Below, in pieces: positions 33,357 through 42,433 of a stretch of DNA of 64,000 bases. Each line of letters begins with the position of its first letter. Position 1 is the stretch's first letter. The stretch lies in the NCBI RefSeq assembly GCF_004022465.1, contig NZ_SAVA01000006.1:186001-250000 (forward strand), given 5' to 3'. This DNA comes from Rhodobacter huangdaonensis. GTDB lineage: Bacteria; Pseudomonadota; Alphaproteobacteria; Rhodobacterales; Rhodobacteraceae. Position numbers and translations under genes: made by a program. The notes beneath the pieces were generated by a model. It saw nothing but the letters and a program-made list of their open reading frames with translations, was not told where the DNA came from and did no database searches.

Positions 33357-34214
33357 ATGACCACGCCGACCGTCAGCTTCGAATTCTTCCCGCCGCAGAC
33401 GCTCGACGCGTCGTTCCGCCTGTGGGAAACGGTGCAGGCGCTCGCCCCGCTGAAGCCGGGCTTCGTCTCGGTCACCTATGGCGCCGGCGGCACGACGCGC
33501 AAGCTGACGCATGAGGCGGTGGCGACGATCCACAAGAACTATGGGCTGAATGTTGCCGCGCACCTGACCTGCGTCGACGCCACCAAGGCCGAAACGCTGG
33601 AGATCGTCGACGCCTATGCCGAGGCCGGCGTGACCGAGATCGTGGCGCTGCGCGGCGACCCGCCGAAGGGCGCCGACCGCTTCATCCCGCATCCCGAGGG
33701 CTTCGCGAGCTCGGTCGCGCTGATCGAGGCGCTGGCCGCCGACGGCCGCTTCACCATCCGCTGCGGCGCCTATCCCGAGCCGCACCCCGAGGCCACCGAC
33801 GCGCTGGCCGATGTGCGCTGGCTCAAGCGCAAGACCGAGGCCGGCGCGACCTCGGCGATCACCCAGTTCTTCTTCGAGGCGGACACCTTCTTCCGCTTCC
33901 GCGATGCCTGCGTGAAGGAAGGGATCAGCGCGAAGATCATCCCGGGCATCCTGCCGATCCAGTCGTGGAAGGGCGCGAAGGGCTTTGCCAGCCGCTGCGG
34001 CGCGGCCATCCCGGCGCATGTGGCCGAGGGCTTCGAGGCGGCGATCGCCGCCGGGCGCGAGCGCGAGCACGCCACCGATCTGTGCATCGCGCTGTGCGAG
34101 GCGCTGATCGCGGGCGGCGTGGAGGATCTGCAGTTCTACACGCTGAACCGGCCGCAGATGACCCTTGCGGTCTGCGCCGCACTCGGCGTGACACCTGCGG
34201 CCGCGGCCGCCTGA
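33357..34214 (+). CDS. metF: Methylenetetrahydrofolate reductase
   Basis: A 285-residue MTHFR TIM barrel using FAD. It has VSFEFFPPQT at the N-terminus, FVSVTYGAGGTTRKLTHE, HLTCVDATK, IVALRGDPP and AITQFFFEADTFFRF (about residue 160). It makes 5-methyl-tetrahydrofolate for methionine synthesis. Placement opposite metR indicates control by MetR and homocysteine. Confidence 0.97.
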   Translation: MTTPTVSFEFFPPQTLDASFRLWETVQALAPLKPGFVSVTYGAGGTTRKLTHEAVATIHKNYGLNVAAHLTCVDATKAETLEIVDAYAEAGVTEIVALRGDPPKGADRFIPHPEGFASSVALIEALAADGRFTIRCGAYPEPHPEATDALADVRWLKRKTEAGATSAITQFFFEADTFFRFRDACVKEGISAKIIPGILPIQSWKGAKGFASRCGAAIPAHVAEGFEAAIAAGREREHATDLCIALCEALIAGGVEDLQFYTLNRPQMTLAVCAALGVTPAAAAA

Positions 34215-34314
34215 AGCCGGGTGACGTTACGGAACTTTGCTGCAGGGGGGCCTCGCGCCCCCTTTTCGCTGCGCATGCGAGACGGCAGGCTGCCGCCCGA
34301 AAAGGGAGAAGACG

Positions 34315-34806
34315 ATGACCGAACCGATGTATGCCGAAGGCCCCGGCGATTTCCTGCCCCTCGAGGCGCTGCGCGCGATGACCGGGCTCGAGTTCATGCG
34401 CAAGATGATCGCGGGCGAGGTGCCGACGACGACGCTGGCGCAGTCGATGAACTATCGCATCACCGCCGCCGAGGAGGGCCTTGTCGAGGTCCGCGGCACG
34501 CCCGAGTTCCGCCATTCGAACGCCTTCGGCGGCACCCATGGCGGCTGGTACGGGGTGATCCTCGACACCTGCCTGACCTGCGCCGTCATCACCGGCCTGC
34601 CGCGCGGCCAGTTCCAGACCACCCTTGAATACAAGGTCAACATGCTGCGCGCGATCCCGATCGGCACCGAGGTGGCGGGCATCGGCCGGCTCGAGCACCT
34701 CGGCCGCTCAACCGGGGTCGCGCGCGGCGAGATCCGCGGCGTGGCCGACGACCGGCTCTATGCCGTCGGCACCGCCACCTGCTTCATCATGGGCGAGGCG
34801 CACTGA
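34315..34806 (+). CDS. PaaI-type thioesterase
   Basis: A 163-residue hotdog-fold acyl-CoA thioesterase. The motif HSNAFGGTHGGWYGVILDTC (about residues 64-83) holds the active-site HGG..D signature, followed by TTLEYKVNMLRAIP and VGTATCFIMG. The substrate is unknown; family members act on phenylacetyl- or other aryl-CoA. The start has AAGGGAGAAGACG. Its 3' end overlaps the convergent DUF2235 gene by 20 bp, or by about 99 bp if the frameshift there is corrected. Confidence 0.88.
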   Translation: MTEPMYAEGPGDFLPLEALRAMTGLEFMRKMIAGEVPTTTLAQSMNYRITAAEEGLVEVRGTPEFRHSNAFGGTHGGWYGVILDTCLTCAVITGLPRGQFQTTLEYKVNMLRAIPIGTEVAGIGRLEHLGRSTGVARGEIRGVADDRLYAVGTATCFIMGEAH

Positions 34807-35908
34807 GCGCCTCTGCCTTAGCCGGCGGATGCGGGCGCTCTTCCCGGCCAGCCAGGGGCGGATCGTCAGCCACCATTCCCGCCCGGCGATGAAGGCGGTG
34901 TCGTGCACGCTCTCGGACGGGTCGCGGCCGATCACCCGCGGCGCGCGCAGCCAGAACAGCTTGCCCCAGCCCCCCCCAGCTGCCGACCGAGGGGGCAAGC
35001 GGATCGGTCGGAAACTCCTCCTGCCAGCCCGCGGGCAGCGCCAGGCCCAGCTCCGCGGCACGGTCGAGCATCCACACCAGCGGGATGTTGGCGAGCGGCC
35101 GCGCCGTTTCGGCATCGCCAAGCTGACCGCCGATGTCGCCATGGCAGCCGCGAAACCAGACCTGCTCTATCCGCGCCGCGCCGGTGTCCTCGCTCGCCCA
35201 GAGCAGCGGCTCGAGCACCGAGCGGGTCTCGTGCAGGGCAAGCGCGTGAAAGCCGTGCCGCACCGAGGGACCGAGCCGGTGATCGTGGAAACGATAGCGC
35301 GGTTCGCTCAGCATCCACAGCAGCGGAAACTGCACGCCGAGCGCGCGCACCGTGTCGAAGGCGCCGACCATCTCGATCGGCGTCGCGGCATGGCAATGGG
35401 CGTGGCGGAAGGCCTCGGGCGACAGCACCCCCTCGTAATGGCGCCAGGCAAGGGTGACGTTGCGCTCGGTCGCCTCCTCAGGGCGCAACAGGCCCACCCG
35501 CTCGATCATGCCGGCAAGCGAGCGCGCCGCGAAGGCGCCGCGGGAATAGCCGATGAGGAAGATCCGGTCGCCCGGCCGGTAGCGCATCGCCAGCCAGCCA
35601 TAGGCACGGCGGATCTGCGCATTCACCCCCCAGCCGAACCAGACGTCAGTGAGGTCGCGCCATTCGCGGAACTGCAGCCCCTTGCCGTAATAGACCGAGG
35701 TGCGCGGCACGCGCCGGCGCAGGAACCGCCAGATCAGCCCGATCGAGGTGATCCGCGCCGGATCAAGCGCGCCAAGCGTGCCGTCGAGCAGCAGCACGTG
35801 ATCGACCGGCCCGCGCGTGCGCGGTGCGGGCGGCGCCGCCTCGGGCTGTCGCCGGTGCAGATGATGGCGCGCAAAGGCCACCAGCCGTTCGATCAACCCG
35901 CGCATCAC
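34787..35908 (-). CDS. DUF2235 alpha/beta hydrolase, frameshifted near the 3' end
   Basis: A 373-residue ORF of the DUF2235 (T6SS Tle1-like phospholipase) family. It has the N-terminal strand VDHVLLLDGTLGAL, the nucleophile elbow RIFLIGYSRGAFAARSLAGM (about residue 124), and the family motif VWFRGCHGDIGG. After GSWGG (about residue 310) the sequence turns into Arg/Ala/Pro-rich text, while the +1 alternative frame continues with a plausible WGKLFWLRAPRVIGRDPSES. The switch occurs at a run of eight C (34970-34977; G8 in the gene). With seven G the frame would run on to 34708. No T6SS genes are near. Confidence 0.8.
   Translation of the reverse strand: MMRGLIERLVAFARHHLHRRQPEAAPPAPRTRGPVDHVLLLDGTLGALDPARITSIGLIWRFLRRRVPRTSVYYGKGLQFREWRDLTDVWFGWGVNAQIRRAYGWLAMRYRPGDRIFLIGYSRGAFAARSLAGMIERVGLLRPEEATERNVTLAWRHYEGVLSPEAFRHAHCHAATPIEMVGAFDTVRALGVQFPLLWMLSEPRYRFHDHRLGPSVRHGFHALALHETRSVLEPLLWASEDTGAARIEQVWFRGCHGDIGGQLGDAETARPLANIPLVWMLDRAAELGLALPAGWQEEFPTDPLAPSVGSWGGLGQAVLAARAAGDRPRPVRERARHRLHRRAGMVADDPPLAGREERPHPPAKAEALSAPRP
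34970..34977. other. C8 homopolymer at the DUF2235 frameshift
   Basis: Eight consecutive C on the plus strand (G8 in the gene). It is the only place where loss of one base would join the conserved N-terminal part to the alternative-frame C-terminus. It is either a sequencing error, a true mutation, or a slippage-prone switch. Confidence 0.75.
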
Positions 35909-36056
35909 CCGGAACCTCCGGGGATGCGGGCGGCGAAATCCGCGCCCATCTCCCCCTCGCGTGAAAAGACCTTGCCCCGAGCATAGGGCAAGGTCGGTAA
36001 ACGGTCATTGACGATGTCGTGCGCGGCTCCCGGGGGCGCCGACGAAGGGCGCGCCC

Positions 36057-37202
36057 TCAGCCCTTCAGCGACAGCGCGGTGACGATCTCCATCGCCCCGA
36101 AGCCGTTGAACCGGGTGTTGGTGGCCGAGGAATAGGCGCCCATGCCATGAAAGACGATGAAATCGCCCTCGGCCAGATCGCCCGGCAGCGGCAATTCCCC
36201 CGGCAGCCGGTCGACCGAATCGCAGGTCGGACCGAAGACGGTGCGGCCGACCGGCGCGCCGACACGGCGCACGCCCTCGGGCGAGACCACCTCGATGCGG
36301 TCAATGTTGCCGATCAGCGGCAGCTCGGCCAGCCCGCCATAGACACCGTCGTTCAGGAACACCTGCGTGCCGTCGCGCAGCGCCTTCACCCGGGTGATAT
36401 GGGTGAAGGCATCGCCCACCAGCCCGCGGCCCGGCTCGCACACCAGCACCGGACGATCGGCGCCGAAGGCCTCGGTCGCGACCCGGTCGATGAGCGCGAA
36501 GATCGCCTCGAGCGCCGGCGCAGCCGCCTCGTGACGATGGCTCGGGAAGCCGCCGCCGACATTGAGCCGCGCCGCCGTCACCGCGGCCGCGGCGCAGATC
36601 CCGGCCGCGGTGCGGATATAGGCGTCCCAGGCCATCGGGTCGGTGCATTGCGTCCCCGGATGGAAGGTGAGCGAGGGGAGGAACCCTGCCCCGGCTGCCC
36701 GCTTCAGCAGTTCGGCCGCGGCCTCGGCCGTCGCGCCGAACTTGGCACCGAAATGATAGGCCGCCCCCGCGACCGGCAGCTTGAAGCGCACCGAAATCTC
36801 AGAGCCCTCGGCCGGCACCATCTCGATCAGCTTCTCGAGCTCGGACCCGGAATCGACCGACCAGGTCTTCACCCCGGCCTTCACCGCATGGGCGATCTCG
36901 GCGCGCGCGCGGACCGGGTTATGGTAATGCAGCGCCGCCCCCGGGGCGAGACGGCGCACGAGATCGATCTCGAAGGGCGAGGCGACATCGAAGCCGCGCA
37001 CACCGGCCGCGACGAGGTTCTGGATCACCATCTCGTCGGGGTTCGACTTCACGGCATAGGTCACGATGCCCGGAAAGCCCCGGATGAAGCGCCGCGCGCT
37101 CGCCTGCAGCGCCGCGGGCGAGAACACCAGCACCGGGTGCTCGGGTTGCTTGTGACGGATGATTTCGGACGGCGCCGCCCAGATCGTCTTCGACAGTCCC
37201 AT
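36057..37202 (-). CDS. Ornithine/lysine decarboxylase, PLP fold type III
   Basis: A 381-residue eukaryotic-type (alanine racemase fold) decarboxylase. The PLP lysine is in IVTYAVKSNPDEMVIQNLV (about residue 50), the pyridoxal phosphate loop in RLNVGGGFPSH, and the catalytic cysteine in VFGPTCDSVDRLP (about 325), the ODC signature. The C-terminus FHGMGAYSSATNTRFNGF is typical. It makes putrescine from ornithine. The start at 37202 follows AGGGAGAAGCCG. It is divergent from an Lrp-type gene, which probably regulates it. Confidence 0.92.
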   Translation of the reverse strand: MGLSKTIWAAPSEIIRHKQPEHPVLVFSPAALQASARRFIRGFPGIVTYAVKSNPDEMVIQNLVAAGVRGFDVASPFEIDLVRRLAPGAALHYHNPVRARAEIAHAVKAGVKTWSVDSGSELEKLIEMVPAEGSEISVRFKLPVAGAAYHFGAKFGATAEAAAELLKRAAGAGFLPSLTFHPGTQCTDPMAWDAYIRTAAGICAAAAVTAARLNVGGGFPSHRHEAAAPALEAIFALIDRVATEAFGADRPVLVCEPGRGLVGDAFTHITRVKALRDGTQVFLNDGVYGGLAELPLIGNIDRIEVVSPEGVRRVGAPVGRTVFGPTCDSVDRLPGELPLPGDLAEGDFIVFHGMGAYSSATNTRFNGFGAMEIVTALSLKG

Positions 37203-37384
37203 CGGCTTCTCCCTCGCCAACAGAATTGCAGCCACCTCTTGCCCCGGCTTCACGGGTCGGGAGACGCTTACAGCGTTTCAACCAACCAGGCCAGGTGCGT
37301 ATGAGGCGCCCTTTTCCTGTCTTCTCAGTCTGCGCTACATGGGGCACAGTTTCACCGATCAAAAGAGTAGATCTGTGGCGCATC

Positions 37385-37401
37385 TTCGTTATAATGACGA
37401 A
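37385..37401. promoter_or_regulatory. Inverted repeat over a TATAAT box upstream of the Lrp gene
   Basis: TTCGT (37385-37389) and ACGAA (37397-37401) flank a consensus -10, TATAAT (37390-37395). It lies in the 227 bp between the decarboxylase and Lrp starts. The arrangement suggests an autoregulated promoter; no convincing -35 is seen. Confidence 0.45.
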
Positions 37402-37429
37402 ATATCCGGTCAATCTGCAGGCACCCACA

Positions 37430-37861
37430 ATGGATGAACTCGACACGGCGATCCTCGGCCTGCTCTCGGGCGATGCCCGGATGTCGGTGGCGACGCTGGC
37501 GCGGCGGCTGAAGGTGGCGCGCTCGACGATCCAGGCGCGGCTCGAGCGGCTGGAGACGACGGGCGTCATCGCGGGCTATACCGTCAAGCTCGGCGAGGCG
37601 GCGCGGGCCGGGCGGCTGCGCACCACCGTGCTGCTGACCATCGAGCCGCGCGCCCAGGCCGCGATCCTGACCCGGCTGAAGGCGATCCCCGAGGTCGAGC
37701 GGATCTCGACCACCTCGGGCCGGGTCGATCTGCTGCTGCAGGTCGCGGCGAACTCGACCGCGCAGCTCGACGCGGTGCTCGACCAGATCGGCGAGATGCA
37801 GGGGGTGAAAAGCTCGGAAAGCCTGATCCACCTGTCGACCAAGCTCGACCGGGCGGTCTAG
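37430..37861 (+). CDS. Lrp/AsnC family regulator next to ornithine decarboxylase
   Basis: A 143-residue regulator: N-terminal HTH (MSVATLARRLKVARSTIQAR, about residues 19-38) and RAM domain (VERISTTSGRVDLLLQVAAN). The start at 37430 (MDELDTAIL) is preferred because the next in-frame ATG upstream (37394) overlaps the TATAAT. Divergence from the decarboxylase points to control of polyamine or ornithine metabolism; the effector is unknown. Confidence 0.88.
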   Translation: MDELDTAILGLLSGDARMSVATLARRLKVARSTIQARLERLETTGVIAGYTVKLGEAARAGRLRTTVLLTIEPRAQAAILTRLKAIPEVERISTTSGRVDLLLQVAANSTAQLDAVLDQIGEMQGVKSSESLIHLSTKLDRAV

Positions 37862-37872
37862 GCGGCACGGCC

Positions 37873-37920
37873 GGGGGCGCCGCCCCCCCTTGCGACGCGC
37901 GGAAAGGCTTTTCCTTGCGG
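37873..37920. repeat. GC-rich hairpin with repeat-like arm, copy F (weak)
   Basis: GGGGGC (37873-37878), 3-base loop, GCCCCC (37882-37887), followed by GGAAAGGCTTTTCCTTGCGG, which resembles the arm of copy E read in reverse (TTTCTCCTTGCGG). It lies between the Lrp gene and valS. It may be a decayed member of the same repeat family. Confidence 0.35.
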
Positions 37921-37965
37921 GGTGTGCGCGCTAAACAGCCGTCAAGCCCTGAAAGGACAAGACCG

Positions 37966-40900
37966 ATGACGATGGAAAAGACCTTCGACGCGCGCGAGGC
38001 CGAGCCTCGGATCTATGCGAAATGGGAAGAGGCCGGCGCCTTCAAGGCGGGGGCCAATGCCTCGCGCCCGGAAACCTTCTGCATCATGATCCCGCCGCCG
38101 AACGTCACCGGCGCGCTGCATGTCGGCCATGCCTTCAACAACACCATCCAGGACATTCTGGTGCGCTGGCACCGGATGCGCGGCTTCGACACGCTGTGGC
38201 AGCCCGGCCAGGACCATGCCGGCATCGCCACCCAGATGATGGTGGAGAAGGAGCTGGCGAAAACCGGCCAGCCCAGCCGCACCGAGCTTGGCCGCGAGGA
38301 ATTCCTGAAGAAGGTCTGGGAGTGGAAGGGCAAATACGGCTCGACGATCGTCGGTCAGCTGAAGCGCCTCGGCTCGTCCTGCGACTGGTCGCGCAACGCC
38401 TTCACCATGTCGGGCGCGCCCGGCGCGCCGGCGGGTGAGGAAGGCAACTTCCATGACGCGGTGATCAAGGTCTTCGTCGAGATGTACGAGAAGGGCCTGA
38501 TCTACCGCGGCAAGCGGCTGGTGAACTGGGACCCCCATTTCGAGACCGCGATCTCCGACCTCGAGGTCGAGAACATCGAAGTCGCGGGCCACATGTGGCA
38601 CTTCAAATATCCGCTCGCGGGTGGCGTCACCTACACCTATCGCGAGAAGGACGAGGACGGCACCGTCACCTTCGAGGAAGAGCGCGATTATATCTCGATC
38701 GCCACCACCCGCCCCGAGACCATGCTGGGCGACGGCGCGGTTGCGGTGAACGGCAATGACGAACGCTATGCCGCACTGATCGGCATGCTGTGCGAGATCC
38801 CGGTCGGCCCGAAGGAACACCGCCGGCAGATCCCGATCATCGCCGACCCCTACCCCGACCCGACCTTCGGCTCGGGCGCGGTGAAGATCACCGGCGCGCA
38901 TGATTTCAACGACTATCAGGTGGCGAAACGCGCCGGCCTGCCGCTCTACCGGCTGATGAACACCCGCGCGCAGATGCGCACCGACGGGCTGTCCTATGCC
39001 GAAGCGGCCAAGCGCGCGATGGAAATCTCGAAGGGCGCGGCCTTCACCGAGGCCGAGGTCGACGCGCTCAACCTCGTGCCCGAGGAGCTGCGCGGGCTCG
39101 ACCGCTATGCCGCGCGCGAGGCGGTGATCGCCCAGATCACGGCCGAGGGCCTCGCGGTGATGGTCGCGAACCCGAAGGCCGGCGAAGAGGGTGAGCCGAA
39201 CGTGATCCCGCTGGTCGAGGCGAAGCCGATCATGCAGCCCTTCGGCGACCGTTCGAAGGTGGTGATCGAGCCGATGCTGACCGATCAGTGGTTCGTCGAT
39301 GCCGAGAAGATCGTCGGCAAGGCGCTCGACGCGGTGCGCAATGGCGACACGGTGATCATGCCCGAGGCCGGCGAGAAGACCTATTTCCACTGGCTCGAGA
39401 ACATCGAGCCCTGGTGCATCTCGCGCCAGCTCTGGTGGGGGCACCAGATCCCGGTGTGGTACGGGCTCGACCTCGGCGCGCCGGGCTTCCGCGACGACGA
39501 GGGCGACGGCGCGCTCGACGAGGTGGAACTCGGCCGGCTGCTGAACGACGGCGGCATGCTGCACCGCAACGACGTCTATCATTGCGCCGCGGCCTTCGAG
39601 GCGGTGACGGCGGCCTTCCAGGACGAGATCGCCGATCTGCCGATCCCGCTCAGCCATGCGCGCATCGTCGAGGTGGCCGACAAGCAGGCGGCGATCGACA
39701 CTCTGGCGGCAAGCCTTGCCGAGTACAACGTGAGCCAGGATCCGACCGTTCTGGTCTATCCGGTGTGGCGCGATGCGGATGTGCTCGACACCTGGTTCAG
39801 CTCGGGCCTGTGGCCCATTGGCACGCTCGGCTGGCCGAACTGGGACGAGACGACCTCGCGCTATTTCCCGACCGACGTGCTGGTGACGGGCTTTGACATC
39901 CTGTTCTTCTGGGTCGCCCGGATGATGATGATGCAACTCGCCGTCGTCGACCAGGTGCCCTTCCACACCGTCTACCTGCATCAGCTGGTGCGCGACGAGA
40001 AGGGCAAGAAGATGTCGAAGACGGCGGGCAACGTCATTGACCCGCTCGAGATCATCGACGAGTTCGGCGCCGACGCGCTGCGCTTCACCAATACCTCAAT
40101 GGCGGCGCTCGGCGGCGTCCTGAAGCTGTCGAAGGACCGCATCGCGGGCTATCGCAACTTCGGCACCAAGATCTGGAACGCCACCCGCTTTGCCGAGATG
40201 AACGGCGTGTTCGAGGGCCCGGCCGCCGCCGGCGTGCCGCAGCCCAGGCACACGGTGAACCGCTGGATCATCGGCGAGACCGCCAAGGTGCGCGAGGCGG
40301 TGGACGCGGCCTTTGACAGCTACCGCTTCAACGAGGCGGCGCAGGCGCTTTACGCCTTCGTCTGGGGCAAGGTCTGCGACTGGTACGTGGAATTCGCCAA
40401 GCCCCTCTTCGACACCGAGGAGGCCGCCGAGACCCGCGCCACGATGCGCTGGGTGCTTGACCAGTGCTATACCCTGCTGCACCCGATCATGCCCTTCATC
40501 ACCGAGGAACTCTGGGCGCTGACGGCCCCCGCCGAAGGCCGCGCCAAGATGCTGGTGCACGGCGACTGGCCCGTCTATGGCGCCGAGCTGATCGACGCCG
40601 AGGCCGACCGCGAGATGAACTGGGTCATCGACCTGATCGAGACGATCCGCTCGAGCCGCGCGCAGATGGGCGTGCCGGTGGGGCTGAAGCTGCCGATGGT
40701 GCTGGCCGAGGCCGACGCGGCCGCGCGCACCGCGCTTGCCCGCAACGAAGCGCTGGTGTTCAAGCTTGCCCGCCTCGACAGCCTGACCGAGACCGCGATC
40801 CCGAAGGGCGCAATCTCGATCCCCGTCGCGGGCGCGCTTTTCGGCCTGCCGCTCGAGGGGGTGATCGACGTCAAGGCCGAGAAGGCCCGGCTCGAGAAGA

Positions 40901-41076
40901 CCCTCGGCAGGCTCGAGAAGGAGGCGGCGGGCCTGCGCGGCCGGCTCTCGAACCCGAAGTTCATCGAGAACGCCGCCGAGGAGGTGATCGACGAGGCCCG
41001 CGAGAACCTCGCCGCCCGCGAGGAGGAGGCCGCCAAGGTCGCCGCCGCGGTGAAGCGGCTCGCCGAGCTCGGCTGA
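37966..41076 (+). CDS. valS: Valyl-tRNA synthetase
   Basis: A 1036-residue class Ia synthetase. The HIGH signature is in PPPNVTGALHVGHAFNN (about residue 47) and KMSKS in KGKKMSKTAGNVIDP (about 683). The editing domain lies between them (ATTRPETMLGDGAVAV). A C-terminal coiled coil (KAEKARLEKTLGRLEKEAAG) is the ValS tRNA-binding arm. Length and the insertion before WFSSGLWPIGTLGWP are normal for Alphaproteobacteria. GAAAGGACAAGACCG precedes the ATG. Confidence 0.98.
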   Translation: MTMEKTFDAREAEPRIYAKWEEAGAFKAGANASRPETFCIMIPPPNVTGALHVGHAFNNTIQDILVRWHRMRGFDTLWQPGQDHAGIATQMMVEKELAKTGQPSRTELGREEFLKKVWEWKGKYGSTIVGQLKRLGSSCDWSRNAFTMSGAPGAPAGEEGNFHDAVIKVFVEMYEKGLIYRGKRLVNWDPHFETAISDLEVENIEVAGHMWHFKYPLAGGVTYTYREKDEDGTVTFEEERDYISIATTRPETMLGDGAVAVNGNDERYAALIGMLCEIPVGPKEHRRQIPIIADPYPDPTFGSGAVKITGAHDFNDYQVAKRAGLPLYRLMNTRAQMRTDGLSYAEAAKRAMEISKGAAFTEAEVDALNLVPEELRGLDRYAAREAVIAQITAEGLAVMVANPKAGEEGEPNVIPLVEAKPIMQPFGDRSKVVIEPMLTDQWFVDAEKIVGKALDAVRNGDTVIMPEAGEKTYFHWLENIEPWCISRQLWWGHQIPVWYGLDLGAPGFRDDEGDGALDEVELGRLLNDGGMLHRNDVYHCAAAFEAVTAAFQDEIADLPIPLSHARIVEVADKQAAIDTLAASLAEYNVSQDPTVLVYPVWRDADVLDTWFSSGLWPIGTLGWPNWDETTSRYFPTDVLVTGFDILFFWVARMMMMQLAVVDQVPFHTVYLHQLVRDEKGKKMSKTAGNVIDPLEIIDEFGADALRFTNTSMAALGGVLKLSKDRIAGYRNFGTKIWNATRFAEMNGVFEGPAAAGVPQPRHTVNRWIIGETAKVREAVDAAFDSYRFNEAAQALYAFVWGKVCDWYVEFAKPLFDTEEAAETRATMRWVLDQCYTLLHPIMPFITEELWALTAPAEGRAKMLVHGDWPVYGAELIDAEADREMNWVIDLIETIRSSRAQMGVPVGLKLPMVLAEADAAARTALARNEALVFKLARLDSLTETAIPKGAISIPVAGALFGLPLEGVIDVKAEKARLEKTLGRLEKEAAGLRGRLSNPKFIENAAEEVIDEARENLAAREEEAAKVAAAVKRLAELG

Positions 41077-41079
41077 GCG

Positions 41080-41415
41080 ATGGCGGGCTGGCTCGAGAAA
41101 CTCGCCGAGCGGCGGATGCTCAAGGCGCGGGCCGAGGGCAAGCTCTCGGGCCTTGCAGGGGAGGGCAAGCCCCTCCCCGACCGCACGGGCGAGGCCTTTC
41201 TCGATGCCGGCGAGGCGGTCGGTTTCCGGATGATGGCGGCGGCGGGCGTCCTGCCCGAGGAGATCGTGCTGAAGAAGCAGGTCGAGGCGGCCCGCGCCGA
41301 GCTTGCCGCCGCGACCGACGAGACCGCGCGCCGCGCCCTGATGGCGCGCCTGTCCGAGCTGATGATGAAACAGGCGATCGCCGAAGAAGCGCGGCGCAAG
41401 TTCCTGAAGGGGTAA
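41080..41415 (+). CDS. DUF1992 (DnaJC28-type) domain protein
   Basis: A 111-residue helical protein beginning three bases after valS. The motif KARAEGKLSGLAGEGKPLPD (about residues 15-34) is the DUF1992 signature shared with human DNAJC28. The remainder is two charged helices (VLKKQVEAARAELAAATDET). No activity is known. Tight linkage to valS suggests co-transcription. Confidence 0.85.
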   Translation: MAGWLEKLAERRMLKARAEGKLSGLAGEGKPLPDRTGEAFLDAGEAVGFRMMAAAGVLPEEIVLKKQVEAARAELAAATDETARRALMARLSELMMKQAIAEEARRKFLKG

Positions 41416-41425
41416 GTTCCCCGTC

Positions 41426-41514
41426 CGGTTTTTCCTTGTTCAAATACTCCCGCCGGAGGCTCCTGCATCGCGGCAAGCGCCTCCGGCGGGAGTATTTGCG
41501 CCAAGAAAAAACCG
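41426..41514. repeat. Palindromic repeat, copy C (REP-like)
   Basis: A long inverted repeat. The left arm 41426-41460 includes CAAATACTCCCGCCGGAGGC; the right arm 41479-41514 includes GCCTCCGGCGGGAGTATTTG followed by CGCCAAGAAAAAACCG; the loop is 18 bases. Arms point in the opposite sense to copies A and B, so the unit occurs as inverted pairs of either polarity. It lies between two convergent genes. Confidence 0.9.
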
Positions 41515-41518
41515 CCGC

Positions 41519-42301
41519 TCAGAAGACCGGCGCGCGGTGTTGCAGGTTGGCCGCGATCACCTCGAGCTGGTCGGGCTTGCCGATCAGCTTCACCTGCTCG
41601 CGGCTTTCGGCCATCAGCACGGTGTCGGCGGGCGCCGCCCAGGCGGTGGCGATCAGCCGTTTCGCCGCCCGGATTGCCGAGGGGCTGCGCGCGGCGATGG
41701 TCTCGGCCAGTTCGGTGGCGCGGGCCAGGGGATCCTCCGCGATCTCGGTGACAAGGCCCCAGTCACGCGCCTGCACCGCACCGATCTCCTCAGCGGTATA
41801 GGTCAGGCGCCGCACCACATCGGCGCGGGTCAGCTCGGGCAGGCTCACCATGCCGCCCATGTCGGGGACAAGGCCCCATTTCATCTCCATGATCGACAGC
41901 CGCGTGTCCGGTGCGGCAACCCGGATATCGGCGCCGAGCGCAAGCTGGAAGCCCGCGCCGAAGGCCACGCCCTGCAGCGCCGCGATCACCGGCACCGGCA
42001 GCGCCCGCCACACCAGCGAGAATTGCTGGAAGCGGTTCGCCGCGCCATGGCTGCGCGGCAGGATCAGCTCCTCGGCCCCGCCCTGCGCCAGACGAGCAAA
42101 ATTCGCGACATCGAGCCCGGCGCAGAAGGCCCGCCCCTCGCCCGCCAGCACCACCGCGCGCAGCCCGGGCTGCGTGGCCAGTGCCTCGCCCGCCGCGATC
42201 ACCGCGTCGATCATCTCGAAATCGACGGCGTTCATCTTCTCGGGCCGCGTGAGCGTGACATAGGCGATCCCGCCCAGGATTTCCGTGGTGAGCCGAGCCA
42301 T
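41519..42301 (-). CDS. Crotonase/enoyl-CoA hydratase family protein
   Basis: A 260-residue crotonase. The oxyanion-hole segments are AGEGRAFCAGLDVANFARL (about residue 53) and ALQGVAFGAGFQLALGADIR (about 108). The usual catalytic glutamate position reads MKWGLVPDMGGMVSLPEL. The end of the gene lies against repeat C. The start at 42301 follows GGGAGGGACAC. The precise CoA substrate cannot be told. Confidence 0.88.
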   Translation of the reverse strand: MARLTTEILGGIAYVTLTRPEKMNAVDFEMIDAVIAAGEALATQPGLRAVVLAGEGRAFCAGLDVANFARLAQGGAEELILPRSHGAANRFQQFSLVWRALPVPVIAALQGVAFGAGFQLALGADIRVAAPDTRLSIMEMKWGLVPDMGGMVSLPELTRADVVRRLTYTAEEIGAVQARDWGLVTEIAEDPLARATELAETIAARSPSAIRAAKRLIATAWAAPADTVLMAESREQVKLIGKPDQLEVIAANLQHRAPVF

Positions 42302-42433
42302 GTGTCCCTCCCTGTCTGCCCTTTTTCCAGTATATGCGGAGACCTGGCGCTTGGCAGCGGGCCCGCGCGCGGATGACGCGACGAAATCTGCCCCCTTGCC
42401 GGGCGCGGGCTTTGCTCCTAGGGATTTCGCATC

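Noticed and set aside
34787..35908. DUF2235 gene as part of a type VI secretion effector module
   Set aside because: No VgrG, PAAR, immunity or T6SS structural gene is near, and the gene appears frameshifted.
37942..39981. A 679-codon minus-strand frame inside valS
   Set aside because: Complementary to conserved ValS coding sequence; no recognisable domain.
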